Origin: Branchiostoma lanceolatum
Taxonomy: Eukaryota > Chordata > Leptocardii > Amphioxiformes > Branchiostomatidae
NCBI RefSeq assembly: GCF_035083965.1
Contig: NC_089736.1
Location: 2,772,501 to 2,836,500, forward strand
Direction of reading: 5' to 3'
DNA: 64,000 nt
Shown here in pieces: positions 54,300 through 64,000 of the stretch. Made by a program: the position numbers and the translations under genes. The notes under the pieces are model-generated. The model was not told the DNA's origin. It was given only the letters and a program-made list of their open reading frames with translations, and did not search any database. The number at the start of each line of letters is the position of its first letter. Position 1 is the stretch's first letter.

Positions 54300-55560
54300 A
54301 GGCGGTGGAACTCAATAGGAGCGACTTCGAGTTCATCGAAAACCTTTTGGACATAGCAGGAGTACTCAGGCGACACAAAATCATGTATCGCTCGTTCTCA
54401 TTGAAATGTACACATTTTGTAACTTCCGTTACCGTTAGAAGTAAGACATTTCTGGCCTTAAGATATGCCACATATAAGGTTCCAAACTGTCGTTTTTTTA
54501 AATCCACAGAAATCATAAAAACGACAGTTTGGCACTTTTCATGTGGCAAATGTTAATGTCAGGAACGTCTTACTTCAAACGGTAACGGAAGTTAGACAAT
54601 GTACATGTGTACATTTAAATGAGAACGAGTGGTATCTGAAAATTTGCTGCCCTTTTTCCCTTCCAGGTTAGGACAACATTCGGGTATGGTACATTTGTAG
54701 CCTTAGGGCCAGGGGCATTGAACCCATATAACTCAATAGGATCGACTTCGAGTTCATCGAGTACTTTTTGGAGAAAACAGGAGCAGTCGCTAAGTACACA
54801 TGTATTTGAAAATTTGTTGTCCCCTTTTTCTTATCAAAGCTTTCTAGGTTAGACAAACATTCGGGCATGCTATTTGAGTTTAGGGGAATTGAAGCTATAC
54901 TCTTCAATGGGATCGACTTTGATTTCATCGACTACTTGCTATCAAAGAAAGTAGGTGTACGGAGCCACCAAAAAAAGAAGAATTTGCAACATTCACTGTC
55001 TCTCCTTTCCCATGAATAGATATAATCAACACTTAAGTTGCGTCTGCTATGCTTAGCCTTAGGCTAGTTAGCTATAGGGGCGTCGACGCCATACAACATA
55101 ATTGAGATCGACTTCGATTTCATCGACTCCTAGTTGGGGCGTTTATCTCCCAAGACACCTGAAATCTAAGCACTTGAAACTTCGTTGTCCCTTTTTACAC
55201 ATGAATATGTATCAACAATACAAAATGGGTATTCTACGCTCAGTCAATCGAACTCGATTTCACCGATGACTTCTTAATGTAAGTAGATGTAAGTGTATTC
55301 AGTCACCTCGTAAAGGGATTTTAAAATTCGTTCTTTGCCTTACAGAGATCAAAGCAACACTAAGGTATGCAAGGCCTTGGGGCATAGGGGAATCGAGGTC
55401 ATATGATTAAATGGGGATCGACTTCGATTTCATCGAGTCCTTTATAAAGAGTGTAGGTGTAGTCAGCCACCGGGTACCCATAAATAGTGAACTGAACATT
55501 CGTTGTCCTCCTGCTTTAAAGGTTTGAGCAACACTTGGGTATGCATATGGTATACTGAGG
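54300..55560 (+). repeat. ~170-bp tandem array, six units, in the 5' intron of ASB-like 3
   Basis: The core GATCGACTTCGATTTCATCG (or close) occurs at about 54320, 54740, 54911, 55106, 55246 and 55416. Each core is followed by a GTAGGTGTA..CAGCCACC-like block, then TTTGTTGTCC.CTTTTTC and a GGTATGC block. Spacing is 140-195 bp. The first gap (420 bp) contains the 250-bp hairpin at 54386-54634; without it the period is about 170. Confidence 0.75.
54386..54634. repeat. Hairpin MITE inserted in the first unit of the intron array
   Basis: The left arm (TATCGCTCGTTCTCATT, AACTTCCGTTACCGTT, AAACTGTCGTTTTT) and the right arm (its complements AAAAACGACAGTTT, AACGGTAACGGAAGTT, AATGAGAACGAGTGGTATC) make a ~250-bp near-palindrome. 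GTATC-like bases at both sides could be the target duplication. Confidence 0.8.
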
Positions 55561-55802
55561 TCTGACAAGTTGTATGACGTAAATATGTAGCTACGGTATG
55601 TTGGTGTGTTATGTCAAGACCATTTAACCAATAGAGATACAGAAAAACACTTGACATTTTTTCGGTAAAAATCTTACATCTATACGTTGATGAAGGTAAT
55701 AACATGCGCCAAAAACAGTTACTCAATCAACTACTAATCTATGCTTATAATTCCCTTTTCTAGGTCTCGAGACATTTAACAGCCGCAGCACAAGTTCCCG
55801 AA

Positions 55803-57833
55803 ATGTCGACAAGGGGAGAATACGACACAATTAGCTTGCTAAGATCACAGTCTGCCATGGCAACAACAACAAAATACCAGAAAAACCAGTTCCTGTCAAC
55901 AGATATCGACGCACTTTCTTCATCAGCCCCCATGAAAAATTGCTGGAACGAAAAGATGATCACACATGACTCCAGCGTTAACTTTGCTACAACGAAAAAC
56001 GACGACTTCCTCTCCGAATCCATTCGTCTGCTCCTAGAACGCGGTTTGCAAGTGGATACAAGAGATGGGAACGGCTGTACGACACTCCATCGCGCCACAG
56101 AACTCGGTAACGTCAACGCCGTCAGTTTTCTACTCGACCTAGGCGCCGACCCGTCAGCAAGGAACACCGAAGGCTACGCTCCTGTACATCTAGCTACAGA
56201 AAACGGACATTCTGATGCCTTACGTCTATTGTTAGATCGAGGCGGTTCTGTAAAAGCAAGGACCAAAGACGGAAGAACATCGCTTCACCTAGCTGCGGCA
56301 TTGGGGCGCTGCAAAGCCGCCAGACTGCTGTTAAACCACGGTGCAGACGTGAACGCTCAGTCTAAACGAACAGCACTGGATGGCGACTTGTACAACTGCA
56401 GCTACTCCCTACATAACAAGACACCTTTACACTGTGCGGCAGAAAACGGACACTGTGAGGTTATAGAGTTGTTGCTGGACGAAGGAGCGAATATAGAGGC
56501 GATAAACTTCGACAACAAGGCGACGGCGCTGCACTATGCGGCTAAGAAGGGCCACGGCAACGCCGTCTGTGTTCTACTCGACCGCGGGGCCGACTTGGAG
56601 GCGGCGTTTTCCCGGGATAGAACAGCCCTGCATCTAGCGGTCTTGGAGAACCACTACGAAACGGTGTGCGTCCTGCTAAGCAGAAATGCGAAGGTGCGCG
56701 CCCGGGACCACTACAAGCTAACCCCGCTACACTACGCCGCAAGGAACGGGAACTGTGCCCTCATTGACCTCCTACTACAAAACGGGGCGAGCGTAGACGA
56801 TGTGAACAGCTACGGGATGACAGTCCTGCATTACGCCGCACAGCACGGCCATGGGAACGCCGTCCGGTTCCTGGTAGAACAGGGCGCTGACGTGAACGCA
56901 GAAACCTTCAGGGCAATGACAGCGCTCCACTTTGCATCTCACAAAGCTGACCATAGCGACATTGTCAGTCTGTTGTTAAGTCTAGGGGCAGATATGAACG
57001 CGAAGTGTTCTTACGACCCTAGACTTCGGAGCAACGCGCCAGAATGCGGCGGCACGGCCTTACACATCGCTTCCTACTACGGGAACGACGAAACCGCCGA
57101 GATTCTGCTGAACCGTGGGTCAAGTTTAGACGCAAGGGACGACGACGGGTTGACTGCACTTCACCATGCAGCTGCAAGGGGGCATGATCGTCTGATAAAA
57201 CTCTTCCTAAACCGTGGCGCAAACTTGAGTGCGTTGGACAAGGCAAAGCGTATGCCACTTCACCACGCCGCGTCTGAGGGCAACTGGCAAACCGTTAGTC
57301 TCCTACTGGAGCAAGGCGCAGATATCAAAGCAGACGAGTGTGACTTGACACCCTTACACCACGCCGCAGCTAAGGGCCAGTGCTACGCTGCCTACACCTT
57401 ACTAAAACGCGGCGCTGACGTAAACGCACGAACAGTGGGTGACCAAACACCGTTACACCTTGCTGCAAAAGGATCCGACTTAACATTCTCTCACTCCCTC
57501 CACCCCGGAAGGCACAACCACTTATCAACGATGGAAATTCTGCTGGTTAACGGCGCAGACTGGACCGCTACGGACACACAGGGACATCAACCTCTACACC
57601 TCACACGGAGATTCAATAGGAGACAAGAACTGCTGCTAACACACCACACACACTACCGCAGTCTACACTGGATCTGCCGGCTCAAGATCAACTCTACTCT
57701 TCTTCTGAGGGGACTGGAAGAAGGGGAAAGTGCGTGGGTGAGCCAAGAAGACGCGGTTGACACCTTACCTGTCCCTAAGTTACTTAAAGATTATCTCCTT
57801 CTGAGGTATTCTGATGCAGAAGAGTTATTCTGA
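55803..57833 (+). CDS. Ankyrin-repeat SOCS-box protein, ASB-like 3
   Basis: A single coding exon of 676 aa after an acceptor ending at 55763. A ~75-residue polar N-terminus is followed by about 15 ankyrin repeats (TPLHCAAENGHCEVIELLLD, TALHYAAKKGHG and so on). Two loops are longer than usual, one after NAQSKRTALDG and one after KCSYDPRLRSN. The SOCS box has BC box SLHWICRLKI and Cul5-box-like LPVPKLLKDYLLL, with an extra acidic stretch (LEEGESAWVSQEDA) between them. Inferred role: substrate receptor of an Elongin B/C-Cullin-5 ligase. It shares family with the genes at 25.4 and 49.1 kb but lacks their intron before or inside the SOCS box. Expression is probably driven by the CRE/TATA promoter 2.6 kb upstream. 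The 3' UTR may end near AATAAA at 58403-58408 or 58926-58931. Confidence 0.9.
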   Translation: MSTRGEYDTISLLRSQSAMATTTKYQKNQFLSTDIDALSSSAPMKNCWNEKMITHDSSVNFATTKNDDFLSESIRLLLERGLQVDTRDGNGCTTLHRATELGNVNAVSFLLDLGADPSARNTEGYAPVHLATENGHSDALRLLLDRGGSVKARTKDGRTSLHLAAALGRCKAARLLLNHGADVNAQSKRTALDGDLYNCSYSLHNKTPLHCAAENGHCEVIELLLDEGANIEAINFDNKATALHYAAKKGHGNAVCVLLDRGADLEAAFSRDRTALHLAVLENHYETVCVLLSRNAKVRARDHYKLTPLHYAARNGNCALIDLLLQNGASVDDVNSYGMTVLHYAAQHGHGNAVRFLVEQGADVNAETFRAMTALHFASHKADHSDIVSLLLSLGADMNAKCSYDPRLRSNAPECGGTALHIASYYGNDETAEILLNRGSSLDARDDDGLTALHHAAARGHDRLIKLFLNRGANLSALDKAKRMPLHHAASEGNWQTVSLLLEQGADIKADECDLTPLHHAAAKGQCYAAYTLLKRGADVNARTVGDQTPLHLAAKGSDLTFSHSLHPGRHNHLSTMEILLVNGADWTATDTQGHQPLHLTRRFNRRQELLLTHHTHYRSLHWICRLKINSTLLLRGLEEGESAWVSQEDAVDTLPVPKLLKDYLLLRYSDAEELF

Positions 57834-59130
57834 TGGGTTGGAACCAGGAAGATGCCATTGACTATGAGAACCTCCTTGCCTTATCTGTCCGATGAGACAG
57901 AGTTCTAAATAATTCTCTGTTTCGGTTCTCGGACATTTTGAAATAACATTTCTCGATGAAGACAAAATGAAAACATAGGACTTTGAGAAAAGTTTGAATC
58001 TGAGTGAACTTACAGAGACTATGTGTTCCAAAGTACAGACTTTCTCCTCTTCGTGTTGATATTCCTGTTCACCATTATTTTTAGAAGGAGAAAATCCTTG
58101 CCGGGACCAGGACATAATTGACACATTTCCTGTTCATAAATTACTTCTATCTCCTCTTAAGGAATTCTGACGATGAATTCTGTTTTTGACCAGTATTAAG
58201 ACAATGCTAAGACAACTGTTAAGACAATGTTGTCATGCAAAGACATCATTATTGACATATTGTTATCTTGTTCATGTATATACTTAACGATAATATTTTT
58301 TGGTAACAGAAATCCATGGCATTTTTTGCCCTGGAATAGACTTATGTTTATATATATTGATGAATGTGCTACAAGTAATCTTATGGAAATATCTAAAAGA
58401 CAAATAAATGTACGTAAAACAAGTGAAAGTAAGAATTAAGAGAAAGAAATTTAAAAATTTATTTTATTTCAGAAAATGATAATTTTGTATAGTCAACAGC
58501 TTCATTATTTACCTCACAAATGTTTATTTGGCAACAAAAACAAAAGATACTAACTTATTACCTCTCATAGACAATGCGGTATTCAGACAAAAAACAATAC
58601 AGAGGACTATCTTGACATGTCCCAACTTCAAGTTCAGGTTTTTTTTTATAGAGTTTTGCTCAGTGAACAGGGTACATTTGGAATTAAGACTGTTGTACTA
58701 GTTCTTTAATCATGACATTTTATTAAATGATGCACTTTTACAGAGGCTGCCACTTTTTGTTTGAATTTGAGTGAGACTGTCTCTTTTAAGGTTTTTAAAG
58801 GCAGTCTAGATATGTCCTGATTAGGTTCACAAGTGCACCGAGATCTTTCTGCATGGTTACTTAATATGTAAATGTACTATAATTATACTTTGTATACCAG
58901 CAATATTTAAGTGTCATGACAAGTAATAAAACCTTTGTTGCATTACTTGTTAAAAATTTTGAAGTCAGCAGAAGAATTTCATATTCAAGCTCTAAAGAGA
59001 GGCAAGACAGTTTGTAGTTAGGTTTTGCTGACATTCTACTAAATTCTTAGGTTGGGTGCACCAGTGCACCTATTCCCAACAATATATTTTGAGCCCTGAT
59101 TTGCTTGGTTATGATTATACATGTACTATA
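57834..59130. other. Convergent 3' region of ASB-like 3 and PDE12
   Basis: AT-rich with AATAAA on the plus strand near 58404 and 58927, and TTTATT-type signals for the minus strand near 58450. No coding sequence supported. Confidence 0.45.
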
Positions 59131-62100
59131 CTATGATTTCTTCCACTCAACGTCTGCTATAATCGCGATGTGGTCCGACGGAAAAACGATACTCGGCAGC
59201 GCAGTGTTAGTCGTCACCTCCTCATGCGTCGGCATGGGGATGGTCTGATTGACAGCCAGCTGACAGGTGTCAATCATAATGTAGTCCAGAGTACCCTGGA
59301 ACCCCCCTACGTAGTTGGTATAGTCCGGGAGCCCACAGGCGCTGGTGAGGTTGAAGGGGTGAGAGAGGTCAACGCCCTCCTGCAACTCCAGTTTGCCATC
59401 TGGGGAGAAGATAGAATTTAAAAAATCTGAGTAACACCAAACAAGTTAGTTAAAAAGTTTTAAAATCCTTTTCACACCTTTTGGTGTATAGGGGCGGTGC
59501 CCATCTTTATTTCTATAGCCACACAGGCCACTACAACCCAAGAAAATGACTTTCTTGAACGAGCCATCGTTAGATTGCAGTTGCCAGGCACCAGAGGTTG
59601 TGGTACACCAAGGAAATCTTGTCAGGAAGGACATTTACTTGGACCCGCTGGACAGAGCCGCCTGAAACATGGTGTGGAGACTAGCCGACTGCTGCCCACC
59701 CCGTGTCATGGACCGTGTCAGTATAACCAAATACTGGATACTACTTCTTAGCCCGCAAAAGTGTCACCTACAAAAGTACAATTATTTTCAACAGACGATA
59801 CCAATTTATCTATTATTCCTCATCTGTGTGACTTCCAACTGTGTCACAAAAACTATGGCAAACAGTAACTCAATAAAAGAAACAGTGCTTCTATGTGACT
59901 TTGTTCCATCCACACTTTGAGCAAAATTGATATTTTCACTGGTACTTTTTTCATCACTTTTCCATATATACTGGATTCAGCACATCATATCAAATAATTG
60001 CAAAAAACATACGCTAACAAAAAAAAACAACTAAAAGACTTGTCAACACAACAGCCTCCCCTACCATCAGTAGTCTGTGGCTCTGCAGGGAACCAGTCCA
60101 TGTGGGATGCTGGGACGGCTCGTGTGGTCAGCAGCTCATACAGGCCTGAGGTCGGTGGGCTGTTCAGGTCTCCACACAGCAGCAGGGAGATACTTGTATC
60201 CTGCAAAACACAGAATTCATGTTTTGCTGGCTATTTCTGGAGGAACAAGGAAGAGATCACCACCAATGTGTCATGTTTCTTCGTGTTTCTTCTGTTGGCA
60301 CCGAAGCATGGCCATGCAAGTTTAGGCAGACCATGCACAACCCACATATAATACATCAGCTGGGTGAGGATGTACGTTACACACTGCAGGGATTGCCCAA
60401 AGCTATGGAGGATAGAGATCCGGAGGGATGGAGGAGAAGGGTAATGAAAGTCTGTGAAACCTTCATAACGAGCCTCTTTTAAAGTGCATCATTTCATAAG
60501 ATATAGTGGCGTCGTGTGGCGTAACGGCTAGAACATTTGGCCGTCAAACAAGGGAACCCCAGATCGAACCCGGCTTACCCCCAGACATGTCTGGACATGC
60601 GCCCGGACGTTGTGTCCTTGGGAAAGGCACTTAACACACATGTCCTCACTTCACTGACTGTAAATGAGTACCTAGCTTTGGTTATGGATGTCCCTCGGTT
60701 AGGACGTTAAATAGAGGTCTCGTGTTTGGGGAGAGCCACACCCTGCACATGTTAAAGAACCCACCACACCTTTCGAAAAAGAGTAGGGGCATGCCCCGGT
60801 GTGCGATGGTCCAAGCCTTACAGTCTGGTCTGGGTTGACATCTTGAAAAGGTGATACATGTAGTTCACCTGTTATGTCAATCCTTCCACAAATGTGGTAA
60901 ATCTAAATAAATAAAATAAATAAATAAATAAATATCATGATTTACTAATCATGATTAAAGAACAATAATCTCCGTTGCCTGTGTGTGTGTGCCTGTGTGT
61001 CAGTACAATAATCTAAACATACATGAACAATCTTACTTGAGTGGAGTTAGAGTTGACTACATTCTCCAGGAACTTCAGACAGGTTGCCATCTGTATAAGT
61101 CTGATATGAGGTGCGCGGGGGTGCCAGTAAAGATGAGTGTTTGCTACACACAGTCTTCTACTGGGGTCTTCTATAGACTCTAACAGCACGACCTGGAGAA
61201 AGAAATAGAAGAAGATACAGTGAGAAACTGAATCAATACAATTCTGATATTATGCCTTATCCTTACGAAAAGTTCTTGTACTTTTTTGTGTCAATAAAGT
61301 ACTCTATCTAGTATGATCTGATCATCAAGAGCAGTACTGAAGAGCAGTAAGTCAAAGCATGCAACTTCTGACTTGTTTTGTCTTGAGTCATAACTTGGAA
61401 CCTCCACATAAACACAATTATGTGAGTTGAGCCTGACCTGCATACTGTAAATGCAGAGATATTTGCGGTGGTTTAAAATTTGCAGTTTTTGCAGTCAACT
61501 CTTTACTGCGAACTTAAAACCAATGTGAAAAGCCGTTCTATTGTGTGTCTGTAGCGCTACTATTGTTTCAAACGCCAGAGCCATTTCTGCATTTACAGTA
61601 TTTGTAGCTTCTGTCATGAGGACCACTGGACACACACATGTCATGAGTAAGATATAGTTTCACTTACAAAATATCAAAGAAAACATTTTCGGTTCCTGGA
61701 TGCAATTATATAACTTAGATACTAAAACCTGGCTTGAAAGATTTGTGCAGTGTGATTCAATTTTTTTTCTCCAAACTTTGATTAACCTTGTAGTACCTGT
61801 AAGACAGTTGACCCTGAAGTGACCTTGTTGAGGACAGCAGGACTGTGGGACAGCCATGTTTGAAGGTCATGACAGCTGGGGTGACTGGACAGACACTCAC
61901 CAATAGTCATGTCCTCCTGACTTAACAATCTGGGGGAAAAGGAAATTAGTGAAGGGCAGTGCTCTAGTCAACGTCTAGATCTGCAATGAATAGGATGTGC
62001 GCTCTATTCCCATACCTTTTTTTGCTTTGAGTGTATAACTACATGTGTATTAGGATTCTATAGTGTCTTAGCCATTGTTCCAAATGGGACAAGCCGTTGG

Positions 62101-64000
62101 AACACCAACAGCCGATCTCTTTCTCACCTTAGTTTGAATAAATGCATTAATTTTGTACTCTGATGACCTTCATTGCATACAGTCGTGCTTGTGTTGTTTC
62201 TCTTTATTCAAACACATCCAAAGCTTTTGGGCTTAATACCCAGTTCATAAACACAATTTTGGAGAAAACACAATCTGTTTGATAAAATGAAGTAAAATTA
62301 TGCCCCTCAAAGGCACTTCTACTTCAAAATACACACTGTAAGGTTTGTTTCAGCTAGCTTATAATATTTCCTTGACCGTTCAACAGTCTTACATGCACCT
62401 CCACTTGTCCTTAGGGTAGAAGTCAGGAGAATAGCATCCTACAACTTTTTAACAACTTTTCTTAGTCTAAATAATCTCACCTGAACTTGTCCTTGCTGTA
62501 GAAGACTGCCTCCCCCTCTGACTGTTGTCCCTTCCCCATGAACACCCCCTCCATACCGGACAGGTCCAGCGCTGGGACAAGCGCATCGTTAAACAGGGAC
62601 TTCCCTGTCTCCTGTAGGACCAGTAGGTCTGCATTGTAACCTACATGTTCAGAACAAAATAATGATTGTTATTGTTACTTGACAACATCTAATATGTATA
62701 TGATACATGTTTAGGACCACATCTATAAGCAGCAACACCTTTACTGCTGTGCAATGTGAACCAGTCAGAATTGCCTTGAGAAACACTTGGTTGTGTCAAA
62801 GAATTTTGTTATTCAAAACTGACACACAACAAATACAACTCCGGGCCCAGTTATCTTATACAGGGACTTCCCTGTCTCCTGTAGTACCAGCAGATCTGCA
62901 TTGTAATCTACAGGAAGAAAACAAACAGGATAGAAACATTAAAAAACTGAGACATTTCAGATTCAATCCCTGAAGATAACAAAACTGTAAGGGTTGTGGT
63001 TAGATCTTGCTACTTGTGCAGCCAAAACTGCATCAGATATATGTATAGTGAATTTGCACCAGTGCACCTTTTTTCCAAAATGAATTTCCACCCCTGATTA
63101 TAGAAAAGTACTTATCGCCAGTCTCACCGACTAGTTCCTTGAGCAGCAGCTGCCTCCTGTAGTCCAGTTCAAGGGCGTACGGAGGACAGTACGGGTACAG
63201 CACCGTCAGGGACAGCTCCGTCTTAGCGTAGACGTCAGCCAGGATGTTGTACGACACAACTCGGAAACTGCAGAAGGAAATGGATCAGAACTTTGTCTTA
63301 AAGAACAGTTTTTACACCAAATTATAGCTATATCCTGGCATAGGTATCAGGCAGAAAGTTCTAAATAAAGAAAAAACTTGGGAAAATTTTTGTAACCAAT
63401 GAACTGTGTTCATCATTTGTTCGAATTATAACTCTTTATAGCTACAGGAGAACAGGAAAGGATATTTTAACCAAAGAACATTGTTCATATCATTTTTCCA
63501 GCACTATAGCTCTGTTTAGCATACACATCTGTCAGAATGTTATACAACACAACTTGGAAAATAAAGAAGAGAATGGAAGGATGAAACTTCAGTTTGAATC
63601 AAAGACCTATACAATCATTGTATCCAACTGGCACCTTACAGGCTATACTTCTTCAGAGGTGTCTGTGTTGCATCTAACACTCTCCAGTTCTTCTAGGGGA
63701 AGTTAAAAGATGTGGATGGTTGAAGACTGTGCACATCTCTACCTGCACTGTTTGGTTAGGTTGCAGAGCTCCACTCACCATCCTTTATCTGTCCGTTTCT
63801 TAGTGTACAGGTGTCTGTTCTCAAACGGACACAGCCCCGGTCCAGCCTCCACCTGACATGACGTCACCGTCTCCATGGTAACGCCTTCCTTCCCATCACA
63901 CCTCGGGGTGCAGACGAACTTCAACTTTGACCCAATGTCAGAGTTCATGGGGGTGTAAATGAGGTCGCGAGAAGCCTGGACCCAGTTTGGTTGTTTGTCT
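59131..64000 (-). CDS. PDE12: 2',5'-phosphodiesterase 12 (PDE12), C-terminal seven exons, 5' end outside window
   Basis: Minus-strand exons: 64000-63779 (partial), 63267-63128, 62640-62481, 61929-61797, 61192-61037, 60200-60065 and 59399-59131. Phases agree at every junction. The first visible exon is the pre-catalytic region (PNWVQASRDLIYTPMNSDIG, CQVEAGPGLCPFENRHLYTK). The exonuclease-endonuclease-phosphatase fold follows: SYNILADVYAKTE, the metal-binding Glu in LVLQETGKSLF, VANTHLYWHP, LLCGDLNSPPTSG, NYVGGFQGTLDYI and the PSDHIAI catalytic His motif. The family removes 2',5'-linked oligoadenylate, ending RNase L signalling, and trims poly(A) on mitochondrial RNAs in the matrix. All catalytic motifs are present, so an active enzyme is inferred. 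The mitochondrial targeting end is not in the window. Confidence 0.93.
60505..60933 (+). mobile_element. tRNA-derived SINE with (AAAT)n tail in a PDE12 intron
   Basis: The head GTGTGGCGTAACGGCTAGAAC and the box B-like AGATCGAACCC resemble a tRNA. The body shares CTTGGGAAAGGCACTTAACAC, AAAGAACCCACCACACC and CCCCGGTGTG with the copies at 12.1 and 17.9 kb. It ends in an AAATAAATAAATAAAT tract. Inserted antisense to PDE12. Confidence 0.75.
61445..61599. repeat. Palindromic MITE, TGTAAATGCAGA family, copy 4
   Basis: CTGTAAATGCAGAGATATTTG at the left (first 20 bases typical), inverted TCTGCATTTACAG at the right. Shorter and more worn than the other copies. In the PDE12 intron 61193-61796. Confidence 0.75.
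62845..62912 (-). pseudogene. Partial duplicate of a PDE12 exon
   Basis: Upstream of the exon at 62640-62481, the minus strand again reads an acceptor (CTTCCTGTAG) followed by codons for YNADLLVLQETGKSL. Several differences from the true exon are at third positions (GAC/GAT, CTA/CTG, GTC/GTA). It then diverges (YKITGPG...) and reaches a stop after about 32 codons without an obvious donor. It is a truncated exon copy. Confidence 0.7.

Overview
The window looks like nuclear DNA of an invertebrate deuterostome, most probably an amphioxus (Branchiostoma). Genes are intron-rich with GT-AG splice sites on both strands. Proteins are domain-shuffled extracellular or receptor types (NHL, SUEL lectin, F5/8C discoidin) together with long ankyrin-SOCS-box proteins. 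The DNA between genes is packed with short palindromic (MITE-like) elements, tRNA-derived SINEs, minisatellites and microsatellites. The species is an inference; no search was possible.

Layout. 1-2.8 kb: nested inverted repeats and a ~180-bp satellite. 2.8-6.4 kb and 13.4-20.1 kb (+): two paralogous genes for single-pass, probably type II membrane proteins with a cytoplasmic tyrosine/NPxY-motif tail, one TM helix, a Thr/Pro stalk and an extracellular NHL-repeat domain. The second copy is intact and also carries a SUEL-type (rhamnose-binding) lectin domain on two exons; the first has no lectin exons and a frameshift in its tail. 20.1-25.4 kb: mostly non-coding, with one possible minus-strand first exon at 24.0 kb. 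25.4-27.9 kb (-): an ankyrin-SOCS-box gene (ASB-like 1). 29.4-41.1 kb (+): a complete 11-exon gene for a secreted protein with three F5/8C domains; its eighth intron holds a 3.3-kb nest of foldback elements. 42.3-43.0 kb (-): a two-exon barrier-to-autointegration-factor (BAF) homologue. 43.8-44.6 kb: a decayed LINE reverse-transcriptase fragment. 45.3-46.5 kb: an element with ends of reiterated palindromes and short inward-pointing ORFs. 49.1-51.3 kb and 55.8-57.8 kb (+): two more ankyrin-SOCS-box genes (ASB-like 2 and 3), the last with a TATA box and two palindromic CRE sites ~2.6 kb upstream. 59.1-64.0 kb (-): the 3' seven exons of PDE12 (2',5'-phosphodiesterase 12), running off the right edge.

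Functional picture. The three ankyrin-SOCS-box proteins are predicted substrate receptors of Cullin-5 E3 ligases. The NHL and F5/8C proteins are predicted cell-surface or secreted recognition molecules. PDE12 and the BAF homologue are housekeeping in character. There is no operon. Related genes sit near each other through local duplication. A recurring theme is tandem duplication of 100-250-bp units in the UTRs, introns and flanks of the genes. The most novel items are the NPxY-TM-SUEL-NHL receptor, the CRE/TATA-driven ASB gene with its periodic intron array, and the foldback elements built from short palindromes.
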